A stretch of DNA of 64,000 nt from Dugong dugon (Eukaryota > Chordata > Mammalia > Sirenia > Dugongidae). Every line of letters begins with the position of its first letter. Position 1 is the stretch's first letter. This document shows, in pieces, positions 11,861-24,050 of the stretch. The translations under genes were made by a program, and so were the position numbers. The stretch covers positions 118,787,234-118,851,233 of the forward strand of contig CM057462.1 in assembly GCA_030035585.1 (NCBI GenBank). The letters are read 5' to 3'. The notes below the pieces were generated by a model, which was not told the origin of the DNA, made no database searches, and saw nothing but the letters and a program-made list of their open reading frames with translations.

Positions 11861-13925
11861 TCACACTTCACTCACCAATTGGGCAATCCCTAAACAAGCC
11901 ACTTTATCTCTTTAAATTCCAATTTCCCCTTCAGTAAAAGCATTACACAGAATCAGTAAAATCACAGGTTTGATGTGAAAACACTAGCTATATTTTTCTA
12001 GGACTCATTATAATATTTATTAAAATAAAAAGTGTTCATAAAGCAGCTAAAAATCACCTTGCTTACCCCCTGAAGCACCTTGGAAGATGCTGGACCAGTT
12101 GATCTCTATGATCCTTTTGGTTTTAAGATTCTAAGAGTCTGTGGTTCTGCAGATTTCAATCTTATTCTTTGGAGGTGACCACAGTTTTGGAGATGACAAT
12201 ATCACTAAGAAAAGGCGCTCATTTGAATTTTCTCACATCCTCCATATCATTTGGGAAACTTTGTTATTGCTATTGTTGCAATTTCAAAAAAAGCATTCCA
12301 GAATGAGTGTAAAATGAAAGCAGAATGGTATTAGGATCCATCTCTCAACTCTGCTACTAGGTTGATTCTGTCCTCAGGTTAGCTCCCCTTGTGGCACCAA
12401 AATTGGTTACAACAGTGCTAAAGCTCATAGCCTCACATAAGTAAACCCAATGAGGAAGAGTGAGCTGGAGTTCCAGCATTCCTAGCAAAAGTCTGGAGAT
12501 TCACTCTGGTATGGATTTATATGCCCATTCCTGTGGCTGAGAGGGTGAAATAGGAAGGTTGGTTCTCAACCCCAACCACACCATATAGCTGAGAACAGGG
12601 AGAAGCAATTCTTAAAGGAAATTTCGAGTACCAGATAGGAGTGATGCATGTTGGACAGTCCACCGCTCTGGCTGTCTAACATCAACATACTGCTTCCTTT
12701 CCACGTGTAAAATAGACATATGCCCTCCCCAAAGGGAGGTAATATGAAATCTCATCCAGTTGTTGCAGCTAATTCCAAGTCAGATATTTCATATTAATGT
12801 GTAGATCATGTCAAATGACTTTTCATGCTTCACTGATCTGTTTAATCACACCCTATATTCATTCAATGGGAGAGAAAAAAAACAGAACTGCAATAAAGAT
12901 TCAAAGGGGAGAACGGAAAACATGAGTGGCCACCAGTCCTCATACATATTACAGCCTTTCTGGACAGAAATAGCAAGAACTCCCCATCTTGTAGTGAAGT
13001 GCGTGTCTGGCGCTGTCTTGGTTTCACGCTCTGAGAGAATCTCCCTTGTCCATTATTTCTGTGAGAGAGCCTCTCCAGAGGAAAGCACAGCTCCAGCAGC
13101 CCTCTGCTTATTGGTATAAATGGGGTGTATATGTGGTGGGAGATAGGGCTCTGAGGCATGATGTAGAAATTGGGCAATCATGGAATTTTTTTTTTCAGAG
13201 TTGGAGGTTTCTCTGTGATATTAATCCCTTAACATTTTAGTTGGCTCTCCGTCTGTGTGTTTCTGATTAATCCATGGGTTAGTAATAAAAATTAGAGATC
13301 TAGCTGATTCATTTAGAACATTGGCTTGGGATGGCTGTAAATGAATGATGTCTGCTTCCATACTGGCTTCTGTTTGGGGGCAATACAAAGCAATGTCCTG
13401 GAGTGGGGAGGAACAGTTAACCTGCCTTTGCTGGAAGGCTGCTCACCAACTGCATCTTTTCAAAGGGGATGAATATCTCCTTTGACAGGCTGGAAGCATA
13501 TAACAAGAAGATTCTAGAAGAGGCCTGGGGGACTCACACTTATTCCAGGTCCCAATCTTACTTCATTGTACTTCTCTCTTCAACCTTCTTTTGCTCAAAA
13601 TAACTTTAGGAGAAAAATTGGCTTTTTCACTCAAGGATCCAGATTATCACACTAAATTGACCTGGATTGCAGGTCACAGGCAGAAAGTGTTTTTGGTAGC
13701 AAAGCCTTATCTTATTACTTCTTGGTTTTTAAGATTAGCTAGTTTCAAATAAATCTTTCTTTTAAGATTTTACAAAGGCTTCAACACATTACTACAGCCT
13801 GAACTTTGTCCAAGTCCCTTAATGCCGTAGCCTAGGGAGGCATATAGGCTGAAGTTCCAATATACATTAGACAAACGGAGTAACCAACTAATACACAACC
13901 ACAAAGCAAGAACTGCCAATGGTCA
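11861..13925. other. Intergenic, weak old-repeat resemblance only
   Basis: A patch at 12060-12160 ends like 'gatctctatgatccttttgg', typical of L3/MIR-type 3' ends. 12380-12660 resembles an old repeat I cannot name, also glimpsed at 14570-14940. No gene is supported. Confidence 0.35.
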
Positions 13926-14330
13926 ATTGTGTTATTTGTCCCCCAATACCCATTTAACCCTCTTCCTTAATAATACAATCCACAACTTTTAGTTAGGCAC
14001 ATTACCATCCAGAATAAAGACTTTTTTCCAGCCTCCCTTGCAAGTAGACATGGCAACACGGCCGAGTTCTGAAAATGGGATGTAAACAGAATTGGTGTCC
14101 TTAAAGGTAGGGGACATGCCTTTATTTCTCCTCTTCTTTTTTTTTGTTAGGTAGAAGGTGGAGCAATGACTATCAGCCATCTTGGACTACATGGTGACCT
14201 TGGGAACAGAAGCCACTTTGGCAAAGCAACAAGTTGGTGTGAGCCTGGATCCCTGACACTGATTCCCACTGACTAGTCTTCTTGAATGAGAAAGAAATTC
14301 TATTTTGTTCAAGCCACAGATAAGATTTTT
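13926..14330 (+). mobile_element. Old repeat-like segment, family unresolved
   Basis: Phrases such as 'ccagcctcccttgcaagtag', 'aatgggatgtaaacagaa', 'gccatcttggactacatggt' and 'accttgggaacagaagccac' recur widely in mammalian genomes in my memory. They read like an ancient LTR or its flank. I cannot assign a family name. Confidence 0.35.
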
Positions 14331-15056
14331 TTTAGGTTTACAGCCAAATCTAACCCTTACTAACATTCTAACATAGGATACAGAAGTTCTCCTCACAACC
14401 TTCATTCAGCCAGTTCCACATTCCAAGGGGTATCGCTTGCCACTCTTCATTTTCTGGGATCAAATTCTGACACAGATGACAGAAAACCCAACTTACCTAC
14501 ACTTGAATAAAAAAAAAAAGAATGCATTGTCTAATGTAACTGAACACTCCACAGGGATAGATAGCTTGGTTTAATGCAGGCTCAGAAAGCTTCCTCTGAG
14601 CTCACCAGTCTCAGGCTGGGTCTCCTCACAGTAGCAAAAAAAGCTAACTCAGTTTTAGCCTTACGTATTTACAGCAGAGGAGTCTGCGCTCTGCCTGTTG
14701 TCATCCAAACTTCTGTGGTTTCCTCACACTGTAACAGCTTAGGTCACCTGCACAGTTTTGAACCAATATGGGAGTGGGATACTCTGATCAGGTTAGGATG
14801 ATGAAAACCACCCAGGAGTTAGGGTTGGGGTCAGCCTCATCCAAACCAGACAGGTGAGAACAGGGGGGAGTAGGCAGTTTCCCAAAGGAACTCAAGGTAG
14901 CATTAGCAGAAAAAAGGATGATGTATGATGGGTAGCAAACAACAGATGATCACCATACCCTTTAATACAATGTATACTTTGTACCATCACTTGGTCTAAG
15001 CTTTATAGATTCGTAACTACTCTTTAGAAAAATACAAAATAGGACTGTAGGAGATT

Positions 15057-15215
15057 ATAACCCATTGCCATCGAGTAGATTCCAACCCACACAGACCCTA
15101 CAGGTTAGAGAAGAACTGCCCCATAGGGTTTCCAAGAAGCGGCTAGTGGATTTGAACTGCTAACCTTTATGGTTAGGAGCCACAGCTCTTTAACCACTGC
15201 ACCATCAGGGCTCCG
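15057..15215 (-). mobile_element. AfroSINE
   Basis: A short-subtype reverse-complement copy, from 'cccattgccatcgagtagat' to 'accatcagggctcc'. Confidence 0.92.
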
Positions 15216-17065
15216 TAGGAGATTACTGGGCATTATAAAGTAGTTTTAGGTGGGCTAAGTTTATAATATGTTTTAGGATTTCAAACAAAGTACTTTTTGA
15301 TGGGCTAAAAGAGCTGAGAAATAAACTTCTTTTCCTTCTCACGCCTAAGGGACATACAAGTTGAGTAGGGAAAAGGAGAATTTGATTGCTTAAAAAAAAC
15401 AAAAAAAACAAAAAATCACACTAAACCTCACAACTGGTCTCCTTGCCACCGAGGAAGGCTAGAAAAGAACATCTGGATCATGCTTTCCCTTTGACTGTCC
15501 ACACACAGGGCAGCCACAAACAGTAGCTTCCTTCTTACAGAGTCCCATTAATTTGTTACCTGGAAGATGGAATGCCCGCTCCTGCTTGGCTTTCCTCACC
15601 ACCTCAATTTTTCCATTTCCAATGCTTAGAAGTTTTGTTTGTGAGGGTCCAAATGTGGCAGAAACTCTTTACAGGCTTCCAAGCTGCACTGGCTACAGAG
15701 GCCAAAGATGTTGGCTGAGCAAATGGCCAATCTTTCCAGGGAGAAATCTGAAGCAGAGAATTAAACAAAAACAAAAACAAAAAAACCACCTTCCAATCTG
15801 TTAGGAACATGGAAAAAGTTGCTGTCTTTCTGTGTTGGCGAGGGCCCTAAAAGCACAGCATCACAGCATCTGGTTAACCAACCATCAATACTTCAAAACA
15901 CAGAGATCAGGGTCCACTGTTTTTCTTAGGAACTCAGAGCAGCAGAGTCAAGAGCAGGACCCTACAACTCAAGGAAAAATAAGAAGTTATTAGGCTTTAG
16001 GGACCATCTTTGTACCACAGATTCACACCACATGGACTTAAAACTAGAATCTACTGTTCAAGGAGCCAGATGAAGTCACGCTACCAAGAGGTGGTGTGTA
16101 ACAATCTCTTCTCACAGTAAAAATAACCTTGAGTGCTTAGCAGAAATCTGGGAGAAGGGGACAGCTTCTGAAGTAAAAAGTGAAACCACTGTTTGATAGT
16201 CCCTGCATTACCCACCTGAGGGAGATAGGAAACTTCTCTTTTAAAAGCTACATAGCTCAGTTTACTTCCTGGCTATACAGTTCAGAGCATGAACACTAGC
16301 TTCCATCCCATGAAATTAAGAATCAGGGCTTGTATTTCACTGTTCTCAAGGCCTTCATTCATCTACTCTGGTCTTTTCCTGAATTTTATCCAACCACCCT
16401 ATTTCCACTTCTAAAGCCATCCCCAAGATTTCCAACAGGTCCAGAAATAATTTTCTCTCCTGTGGTATCCTAACTTCTCCCCTCTACCCCTACCTCCACC
16501 CATACCTGTCCTGTCCAGAGGCAATGCCCAACACTTCTCAGTTGGATTCACATGCCAAGCGCATGTTCCTTGTGCAGCTTAACATAATGTCAACCTGACA
16601 TTAACAGTTGTCTTTGTGTCCCTATGTCCTTTCCATGTGGGCTCCCTTCATCAGGCAGTCCTGGATAGCCAGGTTCCCTGAGGCTCGCTCCAACAGCTTT
16701 GAGCAGTGTCCAATACAGACAAAAACACAATTCACACTTTGGACAATGAAACAGACCTGAGACTAATATCCTGGAATCTACTGAAAGAAACTGGTATTAG
16801 CATTAACAGCTGGTTTCAAACTAACTGAAGTTTTTATGCCCAAACCAGCAAAGTATGTGAGTAACATGGATAAAAGATTCAAAACAGGACCTGAAAATAC
16901 TAGGATAAAACAGCCTGCTGTCCATCATTGGAGAGAAAAGCTTCCAAGAAAAGTCATTTCATAAATTATGTAGGGACTGTTCTACTTTTTAAAAAAATAA
17001 CAAGTTAGAGGAAATAGCCTACTAAAATAGACTGTTTCATTTTTAAGTAGCAGTAAACTATGGTA
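15216..17065. other. Intergenic, no recognised feature
   Basis: This holds poly(A)-rich patches at 15390-15417 and 15760-15785 and short frames only. I recognise no repeat family or exon. Confidence 0.45.
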
Positions 17066-17288
17066 TTACTATATTTTCACGCAAATAACACGCACCTTCT
17101 ACATATGTCAACAGTGCCCTCCCCCGACAAGGTATTTTTGTAAGGGTACTATGCTTAATTTTTTCTTTACAGCAACATGTAAAAAAGTTGGCATAGTGGC
17201 ACTTACAAAAATACCTTGATGGGGGAGGGCACGGTTGGCAAACAAACATAGAACTTTGGTGTGCATTATTCGCATAAAAATACGGTAA
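17066..17288. mobile_element. ~220 bp foldback (palindromic MITE-like) element
   Basis: The left arm 17066-17172 and right arm 17180-17288 are reverse complements nearly to the centre. The termini are TTACTATATTTTCACGC on the left and, complemented, TTACCGTATTTTTATGC on the right. Inside, both arms carry 'GTGCCCTCCCCC' then 'AAGGTATTTTTGTAAG'. The loop is only about 8-10 bases. I see no coding frame worth keeping and no clean target duplication. It fits a non-autonomous DNA transposon of foldback type, family unknown to me. Confidence 0.8.
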
Positions 17289-17354
17289 CTCCAAATCATC
17301 ATGAAACACAGTAGGACTCTGGGACAGCCTGCTGACTGGGACAGAGCAACATCT

Positions 17355-17515
17355 GAACGGCCATGTAGTTCAGGTTAAGGACATGACCTCTGAAGCCGAA
17401 CTTGCCTAGGTTTGAATCCTGGATCACCTACTTACATGTGATATTCGGCAAGTTCCCCAATCTGCCTGGACCTCAGTTTCTTTACCCACAAAATGAGGAT
17501 GATGATACTGTACTT
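17355..17515 (+). mobile_element. MIR SINE
   Basis: The forward MIR core is clear: 'aggtttgaatcctggatcac', 'ttcggcaagttccccaatc' and 'tggacctcagtttctttacc', then 'aaaatgaggatgatgatac'. Confidence 0.85.
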
Positions 17516-17521
17516 GACTCT

Positions 17522-17826
17522 GTCGTTGTTAGCTATGTTTGAATTGGCCCTTAATTCACGGTGACCCCATGTACAACTAACTGGACAGGACCATTGTGAT
17601 CCACAGGATTTTCACTGGCTGATTTTTTAGGAAATAGATTGCCAGGCCTTCCTTCCTAGTCTGTCTTAGTCTGGAAGCACCACTGAAACCTGCTCAGCAT
17701 CATAGTAACATGCAAGCCTCCACCGACAAATGGGTAGTGGCTGTGCATGCAGTGCCTTGGTCAGAAATCTAATCCAGGTCTCCTGCATGCAAGGCAAGAA
17801 TTCCAACACTGAACCATCTCTGCCCC
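17522..17826 (-). mobile_element. tRNA-Gly-headed afrotherian SINE
   Basis: On the minus strand the element starts 'GGGGCAGAGATGGTTCAGTG' and continues 'TTGGAATTCTTGCCTTGCAT', a decayed copy of tRNA-Gly(GCC) with box A-like TGGTTCAGTG and an anticodon-arm match. The body ('gactaagacagactaggaag') leads to a tail with 'ggggtcaccgtgaatt' and 'gctaacaac', shared with RTE and AfroSINE. It is a SINE, not a functional tRNA gene: box B is mutated. Confidence 0.8.
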
Positions 17827-17881
17827 CTTAATTGACTCCAGAGCTCACATTTTAACATCTCCGAAATCTTTGGAGTCTTAA

Positions 17882-18129
17882 AAGGTTTGTTGGCCAGGAC
17901 ACAATCATGATGTAGTTGTCTTTGCTTGTGCATATGTGGACTTGGCTGTTGTTTCTGGTGGCATGACTGGACACTTCAACCCCTCGAAATTTCAGTTCAC
18001 AAACCCTTGTCCTGATCATTTGCCTGAAAGTCTTCTGTTAACATCTAAGCAAAATACCAGGATTTGAACTTGCAGGATGGGTGTAGATACTAAGAAGAAA
18101 TTCCCAGAGACGATAGTGGAGCACTCCAT
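17882..18129 (+). pseudogene. Stop-poor frame cut off by an L1 insertion
   Basis: A plus frame from 17882 stays open for 61 codons, meets a single TGA at 18065-18067, and then continues in the same frame past an ATG at 18077 into the L1 target site. Its residues look protein-like, for example GHNHDVVVFACAYVDLAVV and later KKKFPETIVEHSIKNC. I cannot name it. It may be part of a processed pseudogene or older repeat whose remainder lies after 23810. Confidence 0.25.
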
Positions 18130-18144
18130 TAAGAACTGCTGCTA

Positions 18145-18600
18145 AATACAGAAGAGAATTGTTGAAGATTTGTTGGCAGAAAACTTCCCTGATATCATGA
18201 AAGATGACAAGATATCTATCCAAGAATCTCATCGAACCCCACATAAGGTAGATCCCAAAAGAAAGGCACCAAGACATAATCAAACTTGCCAAAACCAAAG
18301 ACAGAGAACTTTAAGAGTGGCTAGGGATAAACGAAAAGTCATCTACAAAGGAGAGTCAGTAAGAATAAGCTTGGACTACTCAGCAGAAACCATGCAGGCA
18401 AGAAGGCAATGGGATGACCTATATAAAGCCTTGAAGGAAAAAAACTGCCAGCCAAGAATTATATATCCAGCAAAACTGTTTCTCAAATATGATGGCAAAA
18501 TTAGGGCATTTCCAGATAAACAGAAGTTTAGGGAATTTGCAAAAACCAAACCAAAATTGCAAGAAATACTAAAGGGAGTCCTCCGGTTAGAAAATCAGTA
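18145..18600 (+). pseudogene. L1 ORF1 C-terminal part (RNA-binding and CTD)
   Basis: The frame 18170-18600 covers the last part of the L1 ORF1 protein. It includes the RRM end (PKRKAPRH) and the C-terminal domain with YKGESVRISLDYSAETMQAR, then RIIYPAKLFL and FPDKQKFREFAKTKP. A short segment after 'APRH' is read in the wrong frame (small indels). With the N-terminal coiled coil missing by truncation, the product cannot be functional. Confidence 0.88.
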
Positions 18601-19048
18601 ACATCAGATAACAACCCAAGACTAGAACACAGGACAGAGCAACAAGATATCAACCCAGATAGGGAAGTCACAAAAGGAAATCAAAGCTAAAATACTGAAG
18701 ATAGGGAAACAGATGTCAATATGTAAAAGAGGACAACATTAAAACAAAAAAGAGGGACTTAAAAATGTAGATGCAGATTTTTCATATGGAGAGGAAGTCA
18801 AGGCGATATAAAGAAATAAAAGACTGGTATAAACTTAGAAAAACAGGGGTAAAAATTAAGGTAACCACAAAGGAAACTAACAATCCTACAAGTCAAAATA
18901 AAAAACCAGAAAAATATAAAGACTCATCAAACACAAAATCAACAACAATGAAACAGATGAAAAGAAAATACATAAAGAAAAACGACTCAGCACAGAAAAT
19001 TAAGCTGAACAAAGAAACTGGGAACAACGTACAAAAAAAGACATCAAA

Positions 19049-22000
19049 ATGACAGCACTAACCTCATACCTATCAATAGTTATGCTGAATGTAAATGGAC
19101 TAAATGCACCAATAAAGAGACAGACAGTGGCACACTGGATTATAAAACACGAACCGTCTATATGCTGCCTACAAGAGACACACCTTAGACTTAAAGACAC
19201 AAACAAACTAAAACTCAAAGGAGGGAAAAAAACATATCAAGCAAACAACACTCAAAAAAGAGCAGGAGTGGCAATATTAATCTCTGACAAAACAGACTTT
19301 AAAGTAAAATCCACCACAAAGGATAAGAAAGGACACTATATAATAATTAAAGGGTCAATACACCAGGAGGACATAACTATAATAAATATTTACGCACCCA
19401 ACAACAGGGCTCCAAAACACATAAAACAAACTCGAACAGCACTGAAATGAGAGATAGACAGCTCCACAATAGTAGTAGGAGACTTCAACATGCCACTTTC
19501 GGTGAAGGACAGAACATCCAGTAAGAAGCTTAACAAAGACATGGAAGAGCTAAATGCTACAATCAACCAACTTGATCTCATAGACATATACTGAACACTC
19601 CCCCCAACAGCAGCCAAGTATACTTTCTTTTCCAATGCACATGGAACATTCTCCAGAACAGACCACACGTTAGGCCATAAAGCAAGCCTTAACAAAATCC
19701 ACAGCATCGAAATATTACAAAGCATCTTTTCTGACCATAAAGCCATAAAAGTAGAAATCAACAACAGAAAAAGCAAGGAAAAAAAATCAAACACATGGAA
19801 ACTGAACACCTTGCTCAAGAACTACTGGGTTATAGAAGAACTTAAGGATGGAATAAAGAAATTCATAGAATACAATGAGAATGAAAACACATCCTACCAG
19901 AACGTTTGGGACACAGCAAAAGCAGTGCTCAGAGGTCAGTTTATAGCAACAAATGCACACATCCAAAAAGAAGGGCCATAATAAAAATATTAACTGCACA
20001 ACTGGAACAAGTAGAAAGAGAGCAGCAAAAGAAACCCTCAGGCGCCAGAAGAAAGGAAATAACAGGAACTTCAGCAAAATTAAAAGAAATAGAGACTAGA
20101 AAAACAATTGAAAGACTTAACAAAACCAAAAGCTGGTTCTTTGAAAAGACCAACAAAACTGATAAACCACTGGCCAAACTGACAAAAGAAAAATAGGAGA
20201 GGAAGCAGATAACCCGTATAAGAAACAAGATGGGTGATATCACAACAGACCCAACTGAAATGAAAAGAATCATAACAGAATAGTATAAAAAACTGTACTC
20301 TAACAAATTTGAAAACCTAGAGGAAATGGACAAATTTCTAGAAACTCACTACCTACCTAAAATAACAGAGACGTAGAACTACTACATAAACTCATAACAA
20401 AAGAAAGAGATTGAAAAGGTAATTAAAAAACTCTCCCCAGAAAAAGCCTGGCCCAGATAGCTTCACCGGAGAATTCTACCAAACTTTCAGAGAAGAGTTA
20501 ACACCACTAATACTAAAGGTACTTCAGAGCATAGAAAATGATGGAATACTCGCAAACTCATTCTATGAAGGCAGCATAACTCCGATACCAAAACCAGGTA
20601 AAGACACCATAAAAAAAGAAAATTACAGACCGATATCCCTCATGAACATAGACACAAAAATCCTCAACAAAATTCTAGCCAATAGAATTCAGCAACATAT
20701 CAAAAAAAATAATTCACCATAACCAAGTGGGACTTATACCAGGCATGCATTAGAAAAACAATCAATGTAATCCATCACATAAATAAAACAAAAGACAAGA
20801 ACCACATGATCTTATCAATCGATGCAAAAAAGGCACCTGACGAAGTCCAACACCCATTCACGATAAAAACCCTCAACAAAATAGGAATAGAAAGGAAATT
20901 TCTCAACATAATTAAGGGCATTTATACAAAGCCAACAGCCAACATCATCCTAAATGGAGAGACTTTGAAAGCATTCCCCTTGAGAACAGGAACGAGACAA
21001 GGATGCCCTTTATCACCACTCTTATTCAACATTGTGCTGGAGGTCCTAGCCAGAGTAATTAGGCTAGAAAAAGCAATAAAGGGCATCCAAATTGGTAGGG
21101 AAGAAGTCAAAGTATGTCTATTTGCAGATGATACGATCTTATACACAGAAAACCCCAAAGAACCAACAAGAAAACTATTGGAACTAATAGAAGATTTCAG
21201 CAAAGTTTCAGGATACAAGATAAATATACAAAAATCAGTTGGATTCCCTTCACCAACAAAGAGAACCTCGAAGAGGAAATCACCAAATCAATATCATTTA
21301 CAATAGCCCCTAAGAAGATAAAATACTTTGGAATAAATCTAACTAGAGACATAAAAGACCTATACAATGAACACTACAAGACGTTACTGCAAGAAACCAA
21401 AAGAGACCTGCGTAAGTGGAAAAACATACCTTGCTCATGGATAGGTAGACTCAACATTGTGAAAATGTCAATTCTACCCAAAGTGATCTACAGATACCAT
21501 GCAATCCGGATCCAAATTCCAATGGCATTTTTTAAGGAGACACAGAAACTTCATATGGAAAGGGAAGAGGCCCTGGATAAGTAAACCACTACTCAAGAAG
21601 AACAACAAAGTGCAAGGCCTCACACTACCTGATTTTAGAACCTATTATACCGTCACAGTAGTCAAAACAACCTGGTACTGGTACAACAGATACATAGACC
21701 AATGGAACAGAATTGAGAATCTAGACATAAATTCATCCACCTATGAGCAGCTGATATTTGACAAAGGCCCAAAGTCCGTTAATTGGGGGAAAAGACAGTC
21801 TCTAACAAATGGTATTGGCATAACTGGATATCCATCTGCAAAAAACTGAAACAAGACTCATACCTCACACCATGCATAAAAACTAACTCAAAATGGATCA
21901 AAGACTTAAATATAAAATCAAAAAAGATAAAGATCATGGAAGAAAAAATAGGGACAACACTAGGAGCCCTAATACATGGCATAAACAGAACACCAACCAT

Positions 22001-22730
22001 AAGTAACAATGCACAAGCACCAGAAGAGAGACTAGATAAATGGGAGCTCCTAAAAATCAAACACTTATGCTCATCAAAAGACTTCACCAAAAGAGTCAAA
22101 AGACAACCTACAGACTGGGAAAAAATTTTTGGCTACGACAAATCAGATCAGCATCTAACCTCTAAAATCTACAAGATACTGCAAAACCTCAACAACAAAA
22201 AGACAAGTAACCCAATTAACAAATGGACAAAGGCTATGAACAGGAACTTCACCAAAGAAGATATTCAGGCGGCTAACAGACAAATGAAGAAATGCTCACG
22301 ATCATCAGCCATTAGAGAAATGCAGATCAAAACTAAAATGAGATATCATCTCACCCCAACAAGGCTAGCATTAATTCAAAAAACACAAAATAATAAATGC
22401 TGGAGAGGTTGTGGAGAGACTGGAACACTTCTACACTGTTGGTGGGAATGTAAAATGGTACAACCACTTTGGAAATCAATTTGGTGCTTCCTTAAAAAGC
22501 TAGAAATAGAAGTACTGTACAATCCAGCTATCCCGCTCCTTGGAATGTATCCTAGAGAAATAAGAGCTGTCACACAAATAGATATATATATACCCATGTT
22601 CACTGCAGCACTGTTCACAATAGCAAAAAATGGAAACAACCTAGGCACCCATCAACGGACGAATGGATAAACAAATTATGGTATATCCACACAATGAAAT
22701 ACTACGCAATGATAGAACAATAATGAAGCC
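19049..22730 (+). pseudogene. L1 ORF2 (endonuclease-reverse transcriptase), broken
   Basis: ORF2 starts at ATG 19049. The endonuclease is readable with NVNGLNAPIKR, CLQETHL, VVGDFNM and FSDHKAI, but there are stops at 19448 and 19592. The reverse transcriptase region (20806-21306) carries [15 protein letters not shown] and the catalytic [11 protein letters not shown]. In an earlier conserved block, PD replaces the usual FD ([11 protein letters not shown]). The C-terminal part (21783-22670) has the cysteine motif [18 protein letters not shown]. Frameshifts near 20380-20750 and 21300-21500 split it. It is non-functional. Confidence 0.92.
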
Positions 22731-22878
22731 GTGAAACATCTTATAGCATGGAGGAAGCTGGAGGTCATTATGCTGAGTGAATTTAGTCAGTCAAAGGACA
22801 AATATTGTATAAGACCACTATTATAAGAACTGAAGAAAAGGTTTAAACACAGAAGAAAACATTCTTTGATGGTTACGA

Positions 22879-22900
22879 GGGTGGGGAGGGAAGGGGAGGG
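22879..22900 (+). repeat. G-rich tract in L1 3' UTR (G-quadruplex candidate)
   Basis: Five runs of three or four G are separated by one or two bases within 22 bases. The same tract occurs at the equivalent place in the second L1 (58912-58929). Confidence 0.85.
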
Positions 22901-24050
22901 TTATTTACTAACTAGATAGTAGATAAGAATTATCTTAGGTGAAGAAAAGGACAGCACTCACTGCAGGAGAAGTCAGCACAACTGGACTAAACCAAAGCTA
23001 AGAAGTTTCCTGAATACAATCAAACACTTTGAGGGACACAGTAGCAGCGGGTAGGGGTCTGGTGATCATGCTTTCAGGGGATACCTAGGTCAATCAGCAT
23101 AACAAAGCTTACTAAGAAAATGTTCTGCATCCTACTTTGGTAAGTGGCGCCTGGGGTCTTAAAAGCTTGCAAGCGGCTATCTAAGATGCATCATTTGGTC
23201 CCAACCACCTGGAGTAAAGGAAAATGAAGAACACGAAAGACACAAGGAAATTATTAGCCCAAGAGACAGAAAGGGCCACATAAACCAAAGACTTCATCAG
23301 CCTGAGACCAGAAGAACTAAATGGTGCCCGGCTACTACCCATGAGCGCCCTGACAGGGAACACAACAGAGGGTCCCGGATGGAGCAGGAGAAAGGTGGGG
23401 TGAACTCAAATTCTAGTAAGAAAATTAGACTTAATGGTCTGACTGAGACTGGAGGAACCCTAGAAAGCATGGCCCCCGGATTCTCTATCAGCCCAGAACT
23501 AAAACAATTTCCAAGGCCAACTCTTCAGACAGGGATTGGACTGGACTGTGGGACGTAAAGTGATACTTGTGAGGAGTGTGCCTCTTAGCTCAAGTAGATA
23601 CAAGAGACTAAACGAGCAGCTTCTGTCCAGAGGTGAGAGGGGAAAGCAGAGAGAGTTAGGAGATGGTTGAGTGGACATGGGGAATCAGGGGTGGAAAGGA
23701 GGGGTGTGCTGTCACAGTACACAGTACGTGGAGAGCAATTAGAGTCACATAACAGTGTATGTCTAAATTTTTGTATGGGAAAAAATAAAAAAAAAAATAA
23801 GAACTGCTGATCACGAGGTCTTTGAGTTGTGAAGTGATTCAGGAATAAGACTCTGAATGTCAAATTCTAGAAAAGCTGTAATCAATTAATTTCATGTACA
23901 TTTTTCTTTTTATGTAAGTATAAGTGATATGATAAAAAATTTATCTAAATATCCTATTCCATCAATTCTAAGCAGTTTTTCATATTGTAATATTACATAC
24001 ATCAGAATGTGTCATACAATTAACTGGCCATGTTTTTTGGTCTTAGTGGT

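Larger units (their letters stand above)
18142..23797 (+). mobile_element. L1 LINE, 5'-truncated in ORF1, 12 bp duplication
   Basis: The 5.66 kb L1 is flanked by identical TAAGAACTGCTG copies at 18130-18141 and 23798-23809. It starts inside ORF1, then has an inter-ORF spacer, ORF2 from 19049, a long 3' UTR and an A-rich end at 23781-23797. Several in-frame stops and frameshifts show it is dead. It is the longest element in the window. A shorter relative of the same family is at 58293-59855. Confidence 0.95.

Noticed and set aside
17755-17826. Possible tRNA-Gly gene on the minus strand
   Set aside because: Box B is mutated, the 3' half of the cloverleaf is lost, and the sequence continues into a SINE body.
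19941-20333. 130-codon minus-strand frame inside the L1
   Set aside because: It is the complement of A-rich L1 ORF2, which gives Phe/Leu/Ser-rich nonsense frames.
21783-22670. 295-codon open frame as a host gene
   Set aside because: It is the C-terminal part of L1 ORF2, with the LINE cysteine motif and flanking L1 sequence.
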